A stretch of DNA of 64,000 nt from Kitasatospora phosalacinea (GTDB lineage Bacteria; Actinomycetota; Actinomycetes; Streptomycetales; Streptomycetaceae). Below the pieces are notes generated by a model, which ran no database searches, was not told the origin of the DNA, and was given only the letters and a program-made list of their open reading frames with translations. Below, piece after piece: positions 8,010-16,636 of this stretch (position 1 is the first letter of the stretch; each line of letters begins with the position of its first letter). Made by a program: the position numbers and the translations under genes. The stretch spans positions 186,001 to 250,000 of the forward strand of contig NZ_BSSA01000003.1 of assembly GCF_030268885.1 (NCBI RefSeq). Reading direction: 5' to 3'.

Positions 8010-9026
8010 CTACTCCTCGACCAGCAGCTTCTCGCGCAGCTGCGCCAGGGTGCGGGCCAGCAGCCGGGAGACGTGCATCTGCGAGATGCCCACCTCGGCC
8101 GCGATCTGCGACTGGGTCATGTTCCGGAAGAACCGCAGCACCAGGATCTTCTGCTCCCGGGGCGGCAGCTGGGCCAGCAGCGGCTTCAGCGACTCGCGGT
8201 ACTCGACGCCCTCCAGCGCCTCGTCCGTCGCGCCCAGGGTGTCCGCCACCGCGGGCGACTCGTCGTCGCTGTCCGGCACGTCCAGCGAGAGGGTGGAGTA
8301 CGCGTTGGCGGACTCCAGGCCCTCCAGCACGTCCTCCTCCGAGATGCCCAGGTGCTCGGCCAGCTCGTGCACCGTCGGCGACCGGCCGTGCCGCTGGGAC
8401 AGCTCGCTGGTCGCCGTGGTCAGCGACAGCCGCAGCTCCTGCAGGCGGCGCGGCACCCGCACCGCCCAGCCCTTGTCGCGGAAGTGCCGCTTGATCTCGC
8501 CGACGATGGTCGGCGTCGCGTACGTGGAGAACTCCACCCCGCGCTCGTGGTCGAACCGGTCCACCGACTTGATCAGGCCGATGGTGGCGACCTGGGTCAG
8601 GTCGTCCAGCGGCTCGCCGCGGTTGCGGAAGCGCCGGGCCAGGTGCTCCACCAGCGGGATGTGCATCCGGACCAGCTGGTTGCGGATCTCCACCCGCTCC
8701 GCCGACCCCTCCGGCAGCTCGGACAGCCGCACGAACAGCGCCCGGGCCGCCTCGCGGTCCGGGGCGCCGCTGCGGTGCCCCTGGGCCGGCACGGTCGAGC
8801 GGACGGCCTCGGCGGCCGCCGCCGGACCGTCGTCCGCCGCGGGCGCGGCAGCGGGCGCCGTCTCGGGCCCGGGTGCCGCCCCGGGCAGCTCGGACTTCGG
8901 GTCGGTCGGCTGGCTCATCCGGTGGGAGTCCTTCGGGAGGGCTTCGTCAGGGGTGGCGGGGCGGGCGACGCTCGCCTGCGGCGGTACGACGGCAACTGTG
9001 CGGTCCAGATCACTCACGGCGATCAC
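8010..9026 (-). CDS. sigH: SigB/SigF-type stress sigma factor, SigH-like
   Basis: An alternative sigma factor of the SigB/F/G group. It has region 2 (LVEHLARRFRNRGEPLDDLTQVATIGLIKSVD split across 2.1-2.2, then GVEFSTYATPTIVGEIKRHF), region 3 and region 4 (ILVLRFFRNMTQSQIAAEVG and ISQMHVSRLLARTL). The 338-residue form begins at GTG 9026, 28 bases after the anti-sigma gene; a second plausible start is ATG 8918 (302 residues). S. coelicolor sigH is known to give several products from different starts, so both may be used. Directly downstream of an RsbW-like anti-sigma gene, as at SCO5243-5244, a stress and development locus. Confidence 0.9.
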   Translation of the reverse strand: MIAVSDLDRTVAVVPPQASVARPATPDEALPKDSHRMSQPTDPKSELPGAAPGPETAPAAAPAADDGPAAAAEAVRSTVPAQGHRSGAPDREAARALFVRLSELPEGSAERVEIRNQLVRMHIPLVEHLARRFRNRGEPLDDLTQVATIGLIKSVDRFDHERGVEFSTYATPTIVGEIKRHFRDKGWAVRVPRRLQELRLSLTTATSELSQRHGRSPTVHELAEHLGISEEDVLEGLESANAYSTLSLDVPDSDDESPAVADTLGATDEALEGVEYRESLKPLLAQLPPREQKILVLRFFRNMTQSQIAAEVGISQMHVSRLLARTLAQLREKLLVEE

Positions 9027-9054
9027 CCGTTCCGTTCCGAGAACACGTCACTAC

Positions 9055-9468
9055 CTACGGCTGGCCCGGCGACCCGCCGCGCTTCTTGTGCAGGCTGATG
9101 GAGACCGTGTTGTCCGGGCCCACCGTCGAGTCGACCTCGCCGGCCAGCGCGGAGAGCACCGTCCAGGCGAAGGTGTCCCGCTCCGGGGCCCGGCCGTCGG
9201 TGGTCGGGGCGGAGACCGTGACCCGCAGCGAGTCGCCCACCAACTGGAAGACGCAGCTCAGGATCGAGCCGGGCACGGCCTGTTGGAGCAGGATCGCGCA
9301 CGCCTCGTCCACCGCGATCCGGAGATCCTCGATCTCGTCCAGCGTGAAGTCGAGCCGGGCCGCGAGGCCGGCCGTCGCCGTCCGCAGCACCGAGAGATAG
9401 GCACCCGCCGCGGGCAGCCGGACCTCAACGAAGTCCTTCACTCCGGGCTCGCCGTCGATCTGGGACAC
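9055..9468 (-). CDS. RsbW-like anti-sigma factor of the SigH locus
   Basis: A 137-residue GHKL-fold protein with LDEIEDLRIAVDEACAILLQQ and a C-terminal DNTVSISLHKKR, like the anti-sigma factor (UshX/PrsH/RshA) next to S. coelicolor sigH. It should bind and hold the sigma factor encoded just downstream. The GTG at 9468 is chosen because GGAGGTGA lies at ideal spacing before it; a frame extending to 9522 lacks such a site. The two genes form an operon with a 28-base gap. Confidence 0.9.
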   Translation of the reverse strand: MSQIDGEPGVKDFVEVRLPAAGAYLSVLRTATAGLAARLDFTLDEIEDLRIAVDEACAILLQQAVPGSILSCVFQLVGDSLRVTVSAPTTDGRAPERDTFAWTVLSALAGEVDSTVGPDNTVSISLHKKRGGSPGQP

Positions 9469-9637
9469 CCTCACCTCCTGGGTGACGCACGGTGCTTGCG
9501 GCCGGGGAGCTGCCAACACCACTACTGGCTCGGTTCAACTGCCTTGTGCCCCGAGACGTTACCGCGCCCGGGGGTGGTCTGTCGTGATCTCGCGCCACCG
9601 TCACGGGAACGGGGGACCACGGTTCGAACGGGTGCGC

Positions 9638-10117
9638 TCAGCGCGGTTCGGAGCCGAGCTCGGCGAGCGCACCGTCGGTCAGCCGGAAGACCGTCCACTC
9701 GTCCATCGGCACCGCGCCGAGCGACTTGTAGAAGCCGATCGACGGCTCGTTCCAGTCCAGCACCGACCACTCCAGGCGCTGGTAGCCGCGCTCCACGCAG
9801 ATCCGGGCCAGCTCGGTCAGCAGCGCCTTGCCGTGGCCGCCGCCGCGCTTCTCCGGGCGCACGTACAGGTCTTCCAGGTAGATGCCGTGCGTGCCGCGCC
9901 AGGTCGAGAAGTTGCGGAACCAGAGCGCGAAACCGACCCGCTCGCCGGACTCCTCCTCGGCGATCAGGCCGAACACCGCGGGGTGCTCGCCGAACAGCGC
10001 GTCGTGCAGTTGCTCCTCGGTGGCCTTCGCCTCGGGCAGGGCCCGCTCGTACTCGGCGAGTTCGCGGATCATGGCGTGGACGAAGGGGACGTCGGCGGGA
10101 GTCGCGGTGCGGATCAT
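9638..10117 (-). CDS. GNAT acetyltransferase of the SAT/diamine type
   Basis: A 159-residue GNAT protein with the acetyl-CoA loop VRPEKRGGGHGKALL and the strand LYVRPE. The sequence IYLEDLYVRPEKRG followed by SVLDWNEPSIGFYKSLGA resembles spermidine/spermine-type N-acetyltransferases. The start MIRTATPADVPF at 10117 fits the family; ATG 10135 is an alternative. It stands alone upstream of the anti-sigma gene on the same strand. Substrate unknown. Confidence 0.85.
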   Translation of the reverse strand: MIRTATPADVPFVHAMIRELAEYERALPEAKATEEQLHDALFGEHPAVFGLIAEEESGERVGFALWFRNFSTWRGTHGIYLEDLYVRPEKRGGGHGKALLTELARICVERGYQRLEWSVLDWNEPSIGFYKSLGAVPMDEWTVFRLTDGALAELGSEPR

Positions 10118-10270
10118 ACGGTCGAGCGTACCCATCTCACCCCTTCATCCGGAATGGCCTTTATGCCCGGGACGCCGCCGCCGGAAACGGACTCCGGACG
10201 GCGCGCCCCGGGCACGGGCGGGCGGGTGCGGGCGGGCGGGTGCGGGCGGGGCCCGGTCAGGCAGGCGCGG

Positions 10271-11251
10271 TCAGGCGGACTGCCGGGCGCGCAGCGCGTT
10301 CAGCAGGGCGGCGCCGCGCTCGGCGTCGTCGACGCTGACGGCGAAGTCGTGGCCGGTGGCCGAGACCCGCACCACCAGGCACGGGCCGGAGCGCAGCATC
10401 ACCGTGGTGCCGAGCCCGTTCAACCGGTAGCCCCAGCCGCCGACCTGGGAGGGCAGCCGCCGCTCGACCCGGGCCGAGTCGAGCTCGGACAGCGCCCAGC
10501 GGCGGGTCGGCAGGCCGAAGGGGCCCAGCGCCACCTCCAGACCGGCCTCGGAGACCCGGACCCGCACCGAGAAGCAGCAGGCGGTGGACAGGCCGACCAC
10601 CGCCAGCACGGCGAACAGCGGCCAACCCCACCCGGCCCCGAACAGGCCGGTCGCGGCGCCCAGCAGCACCACCGCGGCCGCCGGGCCGCTGACCGCCGCG
10701 ACCACCTGCAGCGGGCGGTTCGCGGCCCGGGAGAACCACACCAGGCGCTCGTCCTCGGCCAGTTCCAGCACCGGGCCCGCGGGCGCCGGGGGCGCGGCCG
10801 CCGACAGGCCGCGCCCGCCCAGCAGCCGCACCGCCGCGCCGGTCAGCAGCGCGGCCGCGAGAGTGCCGAGGAACCAGCCGACCGGGAGCTCGGCCCCGTG
10901 CCAGTCGGTGCGGTCGAGGTTGGCCCGGACCGCGGCGGTCTGCAGGCCGAGGAACAGCACGCCGCCCGCCAGCAGACCGGCCAGGTTCCAGACCCGCAGC
11001 AGCCCGTCGACCCGGCGCAGGGCCAGCAGGCCCGCCGCACCCAGCACCGCCCAGATCAGCGCGGGCACCAGGCAGGCCGCCCACAGCGGCATCGACCCGT
11101 TCGCGGTGCTGCCGCGCCAGTGGGTGGCCAGCGGGTCGGGCAGCCGGTCGGCGACGGTCAGCGGCAATACCGCGGTCAGCGCCGTCGTGCCCGCCACCCA
11201 GAGCGTCGGCCACCGCAGGCCGCCCCGCTTCGTGCGCTCCTGCCCGGTCAC
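10271..11251 (-). CDS. DUF1648-type integral membrane protein
   Basis: A 326-residue membrane protein. It has a DUF1648-like first segment (LPLTVADRLPDPLATHW), further hydrophobic helices around 45-80, 95-130 and 200-240, and a soluble C-terminal part that looks like a PH-like fold (RWALSELDSARVERR). The GTG start overlaps the stop of the GntR gene as GTGA, so the two genes are translationally coupled. GntR regulators of the YtrA group commonly control membrane or ABC exporter genes, so a cell-envelope function is plausible but unproven. Confidence 0.85.
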   Translation of the reverse strand: MTGQERTKRGGLRWPTLWVAGTTALTAVLPLTVADRLPDPLATHWRGSTANGSMPLWAACLVPALIWAVLGAAGLLALRRVDGLLRVWNLAGLLAGGVLFLGLQTAAVRANLDRTDWHGAELPVGWFLGTLAAALLTGAAVRLLGGRGLSAAAPPAPAGPVLELAEDERLVWFSRAANRPLQVVAAVSGPAAAVVLLGAATGLFGAGWGWPLFAVLAVVGLSTACCFSVRVRVSEAGLEVALGPFGLPTRRWALSELDSARVERRLPSQVGGWGYRLNGLGTTVMLRSGPCLVVRVSATGHDFAVSVDDAERGAALLNALRARQSA

Positions 11252-11595
11252 GGCATCCCCTTGATCAGCTCGACGAGTTCGGCCCTGCTGTAGCCCTGCC
11301 GGGCGGCCTCCGCGACCAGCGCGCGGGCCTGCTCCAGCAGTCCGGAACGCCGGTCGGCCCCGGCCGCGACGGTCACGCCCCGGCCCCGGCGGAACTCCAG
11401 CACCCCGGCGTCGCGCAGGTCGCGCAGGCCGCGCAGCACGGTGTTGACGTTCACGTCGAGCGCCTCGGCGAGGTCCCGCGCGGAGGGCAGCCGGTCGCCG
11501 GGGCGGCACTCGCCCTCGGCGACGGCGCGGCGGACGGCGGCGGCGACCTGCTCGTGCAGGGGCCGGGTGTCCTTGGTGTCCAGTCTCAGCAGCAT
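11248..11595 (-). CDS. YtrA-type GntR transcriptional regulator
   Basis: A 115-residue regulator. The N-terminal winged helix has PLHEQVAAAVRRAVAEGE, GDRLPSARDLAEALDVNVNT and VLRGLRDLRDAGVLEFRRGRG, followed by a short helical tail as in the YtrA subgroup. ATG at 11595 is the last start before the helix-turn-helix; longer frames run into G-rich non-coding DNA. A perfect inverted repeat sits immediately upstream. It forms a two-gene operon with the membrane protein gene through a GTGA overlap. Confidence 0.92.
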   Translation of the reverse strand: MLLRLDTKDTRPLHEQVAAAVRRAVAEGECRPGDRLPSARDLAEALDVNVNTVLRGLRDLRDAGVLEFRRGRGVTVAAGADRRSGLLEQARALVAEAARQGYSRAELVELIKGMP

Positions 11596-11617
11596 GGTGC
11601 TAATGAAACTAGCACCA
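11595..11617. promoter_or_regulatory. GntR operator palindrome
   Basis: TGGTGCTA-N7-TAGCACCA is a perfect inverted repeat whose left end touches the GntR start codon. YtrA-type regulators bind such spaced palindromes and repress their own operons. The overlap with the translation start suggests either a leaderless transcript or strong repression. Confidence 0.75.
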
Positions 11618-11639
11618 TTGGTTCCTCGGGGGGAAGTGG

Positions 11640-11870
11640 GGAGTGGGCCCGGGCGGGCGGCCGCAGGGCGAGCGAGGGAGGAGTGGGGGCATTGGCGGGC
11701 GGCCGCAGGGCGGGCGCGGGGGAGCGGGGCCTGGCGGGCGGCGGAGGGGGAGCGAGGGCCCTTGCGGATGGCGCAGGGCGAGGGAGGTCGGGTCTGGCGG
11801 GCGGCGCGGGGCGGGTGAGGGGAGGGCCGACGCGGCGCAGGGCGGGGGCGGGCGGGGGCGTTCGGTCCGG
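11640..11870. repeat. G-rich degenerate repeat region
   Basis: The plus strand is strongly G-biased, with repeated units of the form GGCGGGCGGCCGCAGGGCG at about 11654 and 11695 and diverged copies to 11860. No gene with normal codon bias lies here. It separates the GntR promoter from the sodN terminator. Confidence 0.55.
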
Positions 11871-11877
11871 AGAACGC

Positions 11878-11928
11878 GGACACCCGGCTGCCGGGCCCCG
11901 CGGGCGGGGTGGTGGCAGCCGGGTGTCC
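11878..11928 (-). terminator. terminator of sodN
   Basis: GGACACCCGGCTGCC pairs over 15 bp with GGCAGCCGGGTGTCC around a 21-base loop, 20 bases beyond the sodN stop. Confidence 0.85.
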
Positions 11929-11947
11929 GGTGCGGTCTGGCGAGGCG

Positions 11948-12343
11948 TCAGGCCTTCTTGGTCTCCCAGAAGATCGCGTCGATCTCGGCGATCAGGTCCA
12001 GCAGGGCCTGGCCGGTCGCCGGGTCGGTGGACGCCTTGGCCGCCGAGGCGGCCTTGCCGGCGCGGTTGAACAGGTCGTGCAGACCCGGGTAGGCCTCGAA
12101 GTGCGGGGCCTTGAAGTAGTCGGTGTGCAGCACGGAGAGGTGGTGCTTGACCAGCTCGGCGCGCTCCTCCTTGATGACGATGGCGCGAGCCCGGAACTCG
12201 GGGTCCTCGTTGGCCTGGTACTTCTCCTGAGTGGCCTTCACGGACTCGGCCTCGATGCGGGCCTGGGCCGGGTCGTACACGCCGCAGGGCAGGTCGCAGT
12301 GGGCGTGGGCGGTGACTCGCGGAGCAAACAGACGAGAGAACAT
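11948..12343 (-). CDS. sodN: nickel superoxide dismutase
   Basis: A 131-residue NiSOD precursor that dismutates superoxide in the cytoplasm as a hexamer. A 14-residue propeptide (MFSRLFAPRVTAHA) precedes the mature N-terminal nickel hook HCDLPCGVYDP, with His1, Cys2 and Cys6 as ligands. The rest is helical, as expected for the family. The ATG is preceded by GGAAGGA. The divergent neighbour sodX encodes the processing peptidase, 104 bp away. In Streptomyces sodN expression depends on nickel. Confidence 0.97.
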   Translation of the reverse strand: MFSRLFAPRVTAHAHCDLPCGVYDPAQARIEAESVKATQEKYQANEDPEFRARAIVIKEERAELVKHHLSVLHTDYFKAPHFEAYPGLHDLFNRAGKAASAAKASTDPATGQALLDLIAEIDAIFWETKKA

Positions 12344-12447
12344 GGGGGTCCTTCCTTAGATCGTCTTCCCGGGCCCGAGATTACCCTCACGGCAGGCCGA
12401 AATCGCCGTCGCCCCGGTGGCCTAGGGCAAAAGAAGGAGTTCGAATC

Positions 12448-12870
12448 GTGCGATATGGGACACCGCTCGGCGTGGCCGACGTCGCGGGGCCGTCGATGCG
12501 CCGGCTGCTCTCCGACGGCGACCGGGTGCTGGTGCGCTACGGGGCGCCGTTGCGGCCGGGGGCGATCGCGCTGTTCCGGCACCCGTTGCAGCAGGACCTG
12601 CTGGTGGTGAAGCGGGCGGTGGGGCGGCGGCCGGGCGGGTGGTGGATGCTCTCCGACAACCCGCTGGTGCGCACCGACAGCCGCGAGTACGGCGCGGTGC
12701 CGGACGAGTTGGTGCTGGGCCGGGTGCTGCTGCGGCTGGCGCCCCGTCCGGCCTGGCTGGCGCCGGGGCGGCGGGTGGAGCGGGCGCTGCGGGAGCGGGT
12801 GCGGCGCGGGCGGGCGGCGCGGCTGGCCGAGCGGCTGGGCGTCAGCGTGCCGTTCGACGAGGAGCCGTGA
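12448..12870 (+). CDS. sodX: NiSOD maturation peptidase SodX, S26 family
   Basis: A 140-residue signal-peptidase-like protein thought to remove the SodN propeptide. The catalytic Ser lies in VAGPSMRRLL (Ser16) and the general-base Lys in LLVVKRAVG (about Lys54). Further motifs are GDRVLVRYG, WWMLSDNP and DSREYGAV. It lacks the membrane anchor of ordinary signal peptidases, as SodX does. GTG at 12448 follows AAGGAG at 12433-12438. It is divergent from sodN. Confidence 0.95.
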   Translation: MRYGTPLGVADVAGPSMRRLLSDGDRVLVRYGAPLRPGAIALFRHPLQQDLLVVKRAVGRRPGGWWMLSDNPLVRTDSREYGAVPDELVLGRVLLRLAPRPAWLAPGRRVERALRERVRRGRAARLAERLGVSVPFDEEP

Positions 12871-12877
12871 CGGGCCC

Positions 12878-13465
12878 TCAGCCCTGGGCGGCCAGGGTCC
12901 GCTGGGCCTCCTGGCGCTTGCGGGCCCGGTAGGCGGCGACGTTGGCGCGGGTCGCGCAGCGGTCGGAGCAGTAGCGGCGGGAGCGGTTGGTGGAGGTGTC
13001 GAGGTAGGCGTTGCGGCAGGGGGCGGCCTGGCAGATGCCGAGCCGGTCGACGCCGAGGCCGGTGAGGTGGATGGCCAGGCCCATGCAGGCGACGGCGGCG
13101 TAGTTGGCGGCCGCGGTGGGGGCGTTGTCGGCGAGGTGGAGGTGCCAGTTGGGGCGGCCGGTGTCGTCCAGGTCGTCGTGGCCGGAGACCAGCGGGCTGA
13201 CGGGGTACTCCACCATCAGGCTGTTGAGCAGGTCGACGGCCCGGACGTCCTCGCCCGCGGCGGCGGCCTCGAACACCCCGCGCAGCCGGGTGCGGACGGC
13301 GCGCAGCCGGGGCAGGTCGGCCTCGTCGGCGAGCGCGGCGGCCCGGGAGGGCTCGCCGAACAGGGACCGGACGGCGTCCACCGAGGTGAGGTCGTCGGTG
13401 CCGCGGTCGGGTTCCTCGCTGTTGACCAGCCGGACGGCGAAGTCGGCGTACGAGGCGAGCTCCAC
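12878..13465 (-). CDS. CGNR zinc-finger (ABATE domain) regulator
   Basis: A 195-residue protein with an N-terminal ABATE-like helical domain (VELASYADFAVRLVNSEE onward) and a C-terminal zinc finger, GICQAAPCRNAYLD then RRYCSDRCATRANVAAYR. The four cysteines and the final basic helix fit a transcription factor of the CGNR family. The GTG at 13465 follows GGAAGGA. It converges on sodX with only seven bases between stops. Target genes are unknown. Confidence 0.9.
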   Translation of the reverse strand: MELASYADFAVRLVNSEEPDRGTDDLTSVDAVRSLFGEPSRAAALADEADLPRLRAVRTRLRGVFEAAAAGEDVRAVDLLNSLMVEYPVSPLVSGHDDLDDTGRPNWHLHLADNAPTAAANYAAVACMGLAIHLTGLGVDRLGICQAAPCRNAYLDTSTNRSRRYCSDRCATRANVAAYRARKRQEAQRTLAAQG

Positions 13466-13533
13466 GGGGGTCCTTCCGGACGGGGTGTAACGGGCTGATT
13501 GACTCCAGGGTATTACAGGTGCGGGCGGACGTG

Positions 13534-13573
13534 CCGGTGCCCGCCGTGCGCGGGGGCGCAGGGCGGGCACCGG
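13534..13573 (-). terminator. terminator of the amino-acid ABC operon
   Basis: CCGGTGCCCGCC and GGCGGGCACCGG form a 12-bp stem just past the stop of the ATPase gene. Confidence 0.7.
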
Positions 13574-13592
13574 GGGCGTACGGGTGTGCGGG

Positions 13593-14384
13593 TCAGAGCA
13601 CCTTGGAGAGGAACGCGCGGGTGCGTTCGTGCTGCGGGTTGCCGAGCACCTCGCGCGGGTGGCCGGACTCGACCACCACGCCGCCGTCCATGAACACCAG
13701 CGCGTCGCCGACCTCGCGGGCGAAGCCCATCTCGTGGGTGACCACGATCATCGTCATGCCGTCCTCGGCGAGGCCGCGCATCACGTCCAGCACGTCGCCG
13801 ACCAGTTCGGGGTCGAGCGCCGAGGTGGGCTCGTCGAACAGCATCAGCTTGGGCTCCATGGCCAGCGCCCGGGCGATGGCCACCCGCTGCTGCTGGCCGC
13901 CGGAGAGCTGGGACGGGTAGTTGCCGGCCTTGTCGGCCAGCCCGACCCGCTCCAGCAGGGCCATCGCGCGCTCCTTGGCGGCTGCCCGGCCCTCCTTCTT
14001 GACCTGCACCGGCGCCTCGGTGACGTTCTCCAGCGCGGTCATGTGCGGGAAGAGGTTGAAGCGCTGGAAGACCATGCCGATGTCCCGGCGCTTGAGCGCG
14101 ACCTCGCGGTCCTTGAGCTCGTGGAGCTTGTCGCCCTTCTGCCGGTAGCCGACCAGCTCGCCGTCGACGTACAGCCGTCCGGCGTTGATCTTCTCCAGGT
14201 GGTTGATGCAGCGCAGGAAGGTGGACTTGCCGGAGCCGGACGGGCCGACCAGGCAGAACACCTCGCTCTGCCGCACCTCCAGGTCGATGCCCTTGAGCAC
14301 CTCGACCTGGCCGTAGGACTTGTGCACGCCCTCGGCCCGGACCATCGGTCGGTCGGTGGCCTGCGGCTTGGACAGGTCGGTCAT
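13593..14384 (-). CDS. polar amino-acid ABC transporter ATPase
   Basis: A 263-residue ATPase of the GlnQ type that powers amino-acid import. It has Walker [10 protein letters not shown], signature [14 protein letters not shown], Walker [15 protein letters not shown] and the switch His in VVTHEMGFA. The ATG overlaps the permease stop as ATGA, so it is the last gene of a three-gene operon. A terminator follows. Confidence 0.95.
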   Translation of the reverse strand: MTDLSKPQATDRPMVRAEGVHKSYGQVEVLKGIDLEVRQSEVFCLVGPSGSGKSTFLRCINHLEKINAGRLYVDGELVGYRQKGDKLHELKDREVALKRRDIGMVFQRFNLFPHMTALENVTEAPVQVKKEGRAAAKERAMALLERVGLADKAGNYPSQLSGGQQQRVAIARALAMEPKLMLFDEPTSALDPELVGDVLDVMRGLAEDGMTMIVVTHEMGFAREVGDALVFMDGGVVVESGHPREVLGNPQHERTRAFLSKVL

Positions 14385-15391
14385 GCGTCCTTCCCTCCGT
14401 CCGGAGCGCCGGGCGGGGTGTCGCCGGGGGCCGCAGGGGCCGCCGGGCTCGCGGGCGCCGTCGCCTTCGCCGGGGCGCGGCCGGCGAAGAGGGCGCGCAC
14501 CCGCTGCAGCGGGGTGGGCGGCAGCGTCCGGTTGGCACCGCGGGCGTAGTACCGCTCCAGGTAGTACTGGCCGACCGTCAGGATCGAGGTCAGCAGCAGG
14601 TAGTAGATCGAGATCGCGATCATCGCCGCGATCGGCTTGTAGGTGCGGGTGGAGATGTCGTGGCCGGCGGTGAACAGCTCCACCAGCGAGATCACCTGCA
14701 CCAGCGAGGTGGTCTTCAGCATCGAGATGGTCTCGTTGCCGGTCGGCGGGATGATCACCCGCATCGCCTGCGGCAGCACGATCCGGCGCAGCACGGTGGC
14801 CCGGCTCATGCCGAGCGCGTGCGCGGCCTCGGACTGGCCCTCGTCCACCGACTGGATGCCGGCCCGGACGATCTCCGCCATGTAGGCGGCCTCGTTGAGG
14901 CCGAGGCCGAGCAGGGCGGCGGTGAACACCGGCACCAGGGTGTTGGACTCCTGGGACCAGAAGGACGGCCCGAACGGGATGCCGAGCGAGATCTCCTTCC
15001 ACAGGAAGCCGATGTTGTTCCAGAGCACCAGCTGCACCAGCACCGGGGTGCCGCGGAAGACCCAGATGTAGAACCAGGCGGTGCCGGAGAGCACCGGGTT
15101 CTTCGACAGCCGCATCACGGCCAGCAGCACGCCGCCGACCACGCCCATCAGCATGGACAGCGCGGTCAGCTCCAGGGTGACCCAGATGCCGTGCACCACG
15201 GTGGGGTCGCGCAGCGTGGCGCCGACGAAGTCCCAGTCCAGCGCGGGGTTGGTGAACAGGACGTGCAGCAGCATCGCGGCCAGCACGGCGACGACAGCGA
15301 CGGAGACCCAGCGGCCGGGGTGGCGGACGGGAACGGCCCTGATGGTCTCGGGCCGTCCCTGCTGCGCCGACCCCTGGTCGGTCTTTTCCAC
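14381..15391 (-). CDS. polar amino-acid ABC transporter permease
   Basis: A 336-residue His/Glu/Arg-type permease with about five to six membrane helices. The inner-membrane coupling loop reads [26 protein letters not shown] (the EAA motif, starting near residue 210). N- and C-terminal tails are cytosolic and Ala/Pro-rich at the end. GTG at 15391 follows GAGG. It lies 35 bases after the binding-protein gene. Confidence 0.93.
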   Translation of the reverse strand: MEKTDQGSAQQGRPETIRAVPVRHPGRWVSVAVVAVLAAMLLHVLFTNPALDWDFVGATLRDPTVVHGIWVTLELTALSMLMGVVGGVLLAVMRLSKNPVLSGTAWFYIWVFRGTPVLVQLVLWNNIGFLWKEISLGIPFGPSFWSQESNTLVPVFTAALLGLGLNEAAYMAEIVRAGIQSVDEGQSEAAHALGMSRATVLRRIVLPQAMRVIIPPTGNETISMLKTTSLVQVISLVELFTAGHDISTRTYKPIAAMIAISIYYLLLTSILTVGQYYLERYYARGANRTLPPTPLQRVRALFAGRAPAKATAPASPAAPAAPGDTPPGAPDGGKDA

Positions 15392-15426
15392 GTGATTACC
15401 TCGTCGGGGGATCGAGCGGCGGAGGG

Positions 15427-16368
15427 TCAGCTCTTGCCGGCGGGGTTGATCTCGGAGGTGCTGATCGCCCCCGCGGAGACGCCCCACTTGTCGAGGATGG
15501 TCTTGTAGGTGCCGTCCGCCATCAGCGACTGGATCGCGCCCTGGACGGCCTTGCTGAGCGGCGAGTCCTTGGCCAGGATCACGCCGTACGGGGCGGCGCC
15601 GTAGGTCTCGCCGAGCTTCTCCAGCTGGCCGCCGGTCTGCTTGAGGGCGTAGTCGACGACCGGGGAGTCGGCCAGCATGACCTGGTCGCGGCCGGAGACC
15701 AGCGACTGGGCGACGTCGGTCTGCAGGGCGAAGCGGTCGCCGTCGTTCGGGATGGTCGGCTTCTTGGCGTTGACGCAGTCCGGGTTGCGGGTGTCCTTGA
15801 TCTCGTCGGCCTGGGTGGTGCCGTCCTGGACCGCGACCTTCTTGCCGCACAGGTCGTCCAGGACGATCTTGTCCGGGTTGCCCTTCTTCACGGCGGCGGA
15901 GGTGCCGGCCGAGAAGTAGGTGACCATGTCGACCTGCGCCTCGCGCTCCTTGGTGTCGGTGAAGGAGCTCATGCCGAGCTGGTACTTGTTCGACTGGATG
16001 CCGGGGATGATGTCGGTGAAGCCGGCGCTCTGGAAGTCGGCGGTCAGGCCGAGCTTCTGGGCGATGGCCACGCCCAGGTCGACGTCCATGCCGACGATCT
16101 TGCCCTTCTCGTCCTTGAACTCGTTGGGCGCGTACGAGGTGTCGGAGCCGACGACCAGCTTGCCGCCGGCCTTGAGGTCGGCCGGGACGAGGGCGGCCAG
16201 CGCCGGGTCGGCCTGGACGGCCGCGATGGCCTGGGTGGGGATCGGGGCGGCGCCCGAGGTGGTGGTGGTGCTGCTGGAACTGCCGCAGGCGGTGAGGAGC
16301 AGCGAACCGGCTGCGAGGGCCGCCGTGGCGGCGATCGGCCGCAGGCGCGGGGAACGGGCAGCGGGCAT
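15427..16368 (-). CDS. amino-acid-binding lipoprotein of the ABC importer
   Basis: A 313-residue family 3 solute-binding protein. The signal ends with lipobox LLTACG. The mature part has GKLVVGSDTSYAPNEFKDEKG, GMDVDLGVAIAQKLG and a C-terminal DGTYKTILDKWGV, typical for polar amino acids. The ATG at 16368 is backed by AGGAGGAG. First gene of the importer operon. Confidence 0.94.
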   Translation of the reverse strand: MPAARSPRLRPIAATAALAAGSLLLTACGSSSSTTTTSGAAPIPTQAIAAVQADPALAALVPADLKAGGKLVVGSDTSYAPNEFKDEKGKIVGMDVDLGVAIAQKLGLTADFQSAGFTDIIPGIQSNKYQLGMSSFTDTKEREAQVDMVTYFSAGTSAAVKKGNPDKIVLDDLCGKKVAVQDGTTQADEIKDTRNPDCVNAKKPTIPNDGDRFALQTDVAQSLVSGRDQVMLADSPVVDYALKQTGGQLEKLGETYGAAPYGVILAKDSPLSKAVQGAIQSLMADGTYKTILDKWGVSAGAISTSEINPAGKS

Positions 16369-16534
16369 GGGGGTCTCTCCTCCTGGAGTCGGACGGTGAT
16401 CGCGCTGCCGGGTGGGGTGGCGCGGTACAGCGGGGTCGTCGTTCGCCACCCTCCGCCGAGGTGACAGGTGGATCCGATGTGGGGGGAATCCTGCCACTCT
16501 GGGTGGCCAAATCATCCCCGCGGCAGATCAAAAT

Positions 16535-16567
16535 CGGATAACAGGACTGGCTACCGTCCGTTATCCG
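16535..16567. promoter_or_regulatory. inverted repeat in the importer promoter region
   Basis: CGGATAAC and GTTATCCG form an 8-bp inverted repeat with a 17-base spacer, about 165 bases before the binding-protein start. It could be an operator or part of a promoter; no regulator is assigned. Confidence 0.4.
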
Positions 16568-16586
16568 GAACATTTTCCCTGATCAT

Positions 16587-16617
16587 GTCACCCGGTGCAT
16601 AACCATGCACCGGGTGA
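16587..16617 (-). terminator. terminator of the orphan binding-protein gene
   Basis: GTCACCCGGTGCAT and ATGCACCGGGTGAC form a perfect 14-bp stem with an AACC loop, 19 bases beyond the stop at 16637. Confidence 0.9.
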
Positions 16618-16636
16618 CCACGGGTCGGACCGGCCC

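Noticed and set aside
8010-8918. Using only ATG 8918 as the sigH start
   Set aside because: The upstream frame from GTG 9026 keeps coding bias, and related sigH genes use more than one start, so the longer frame was kept with the shorter noted.
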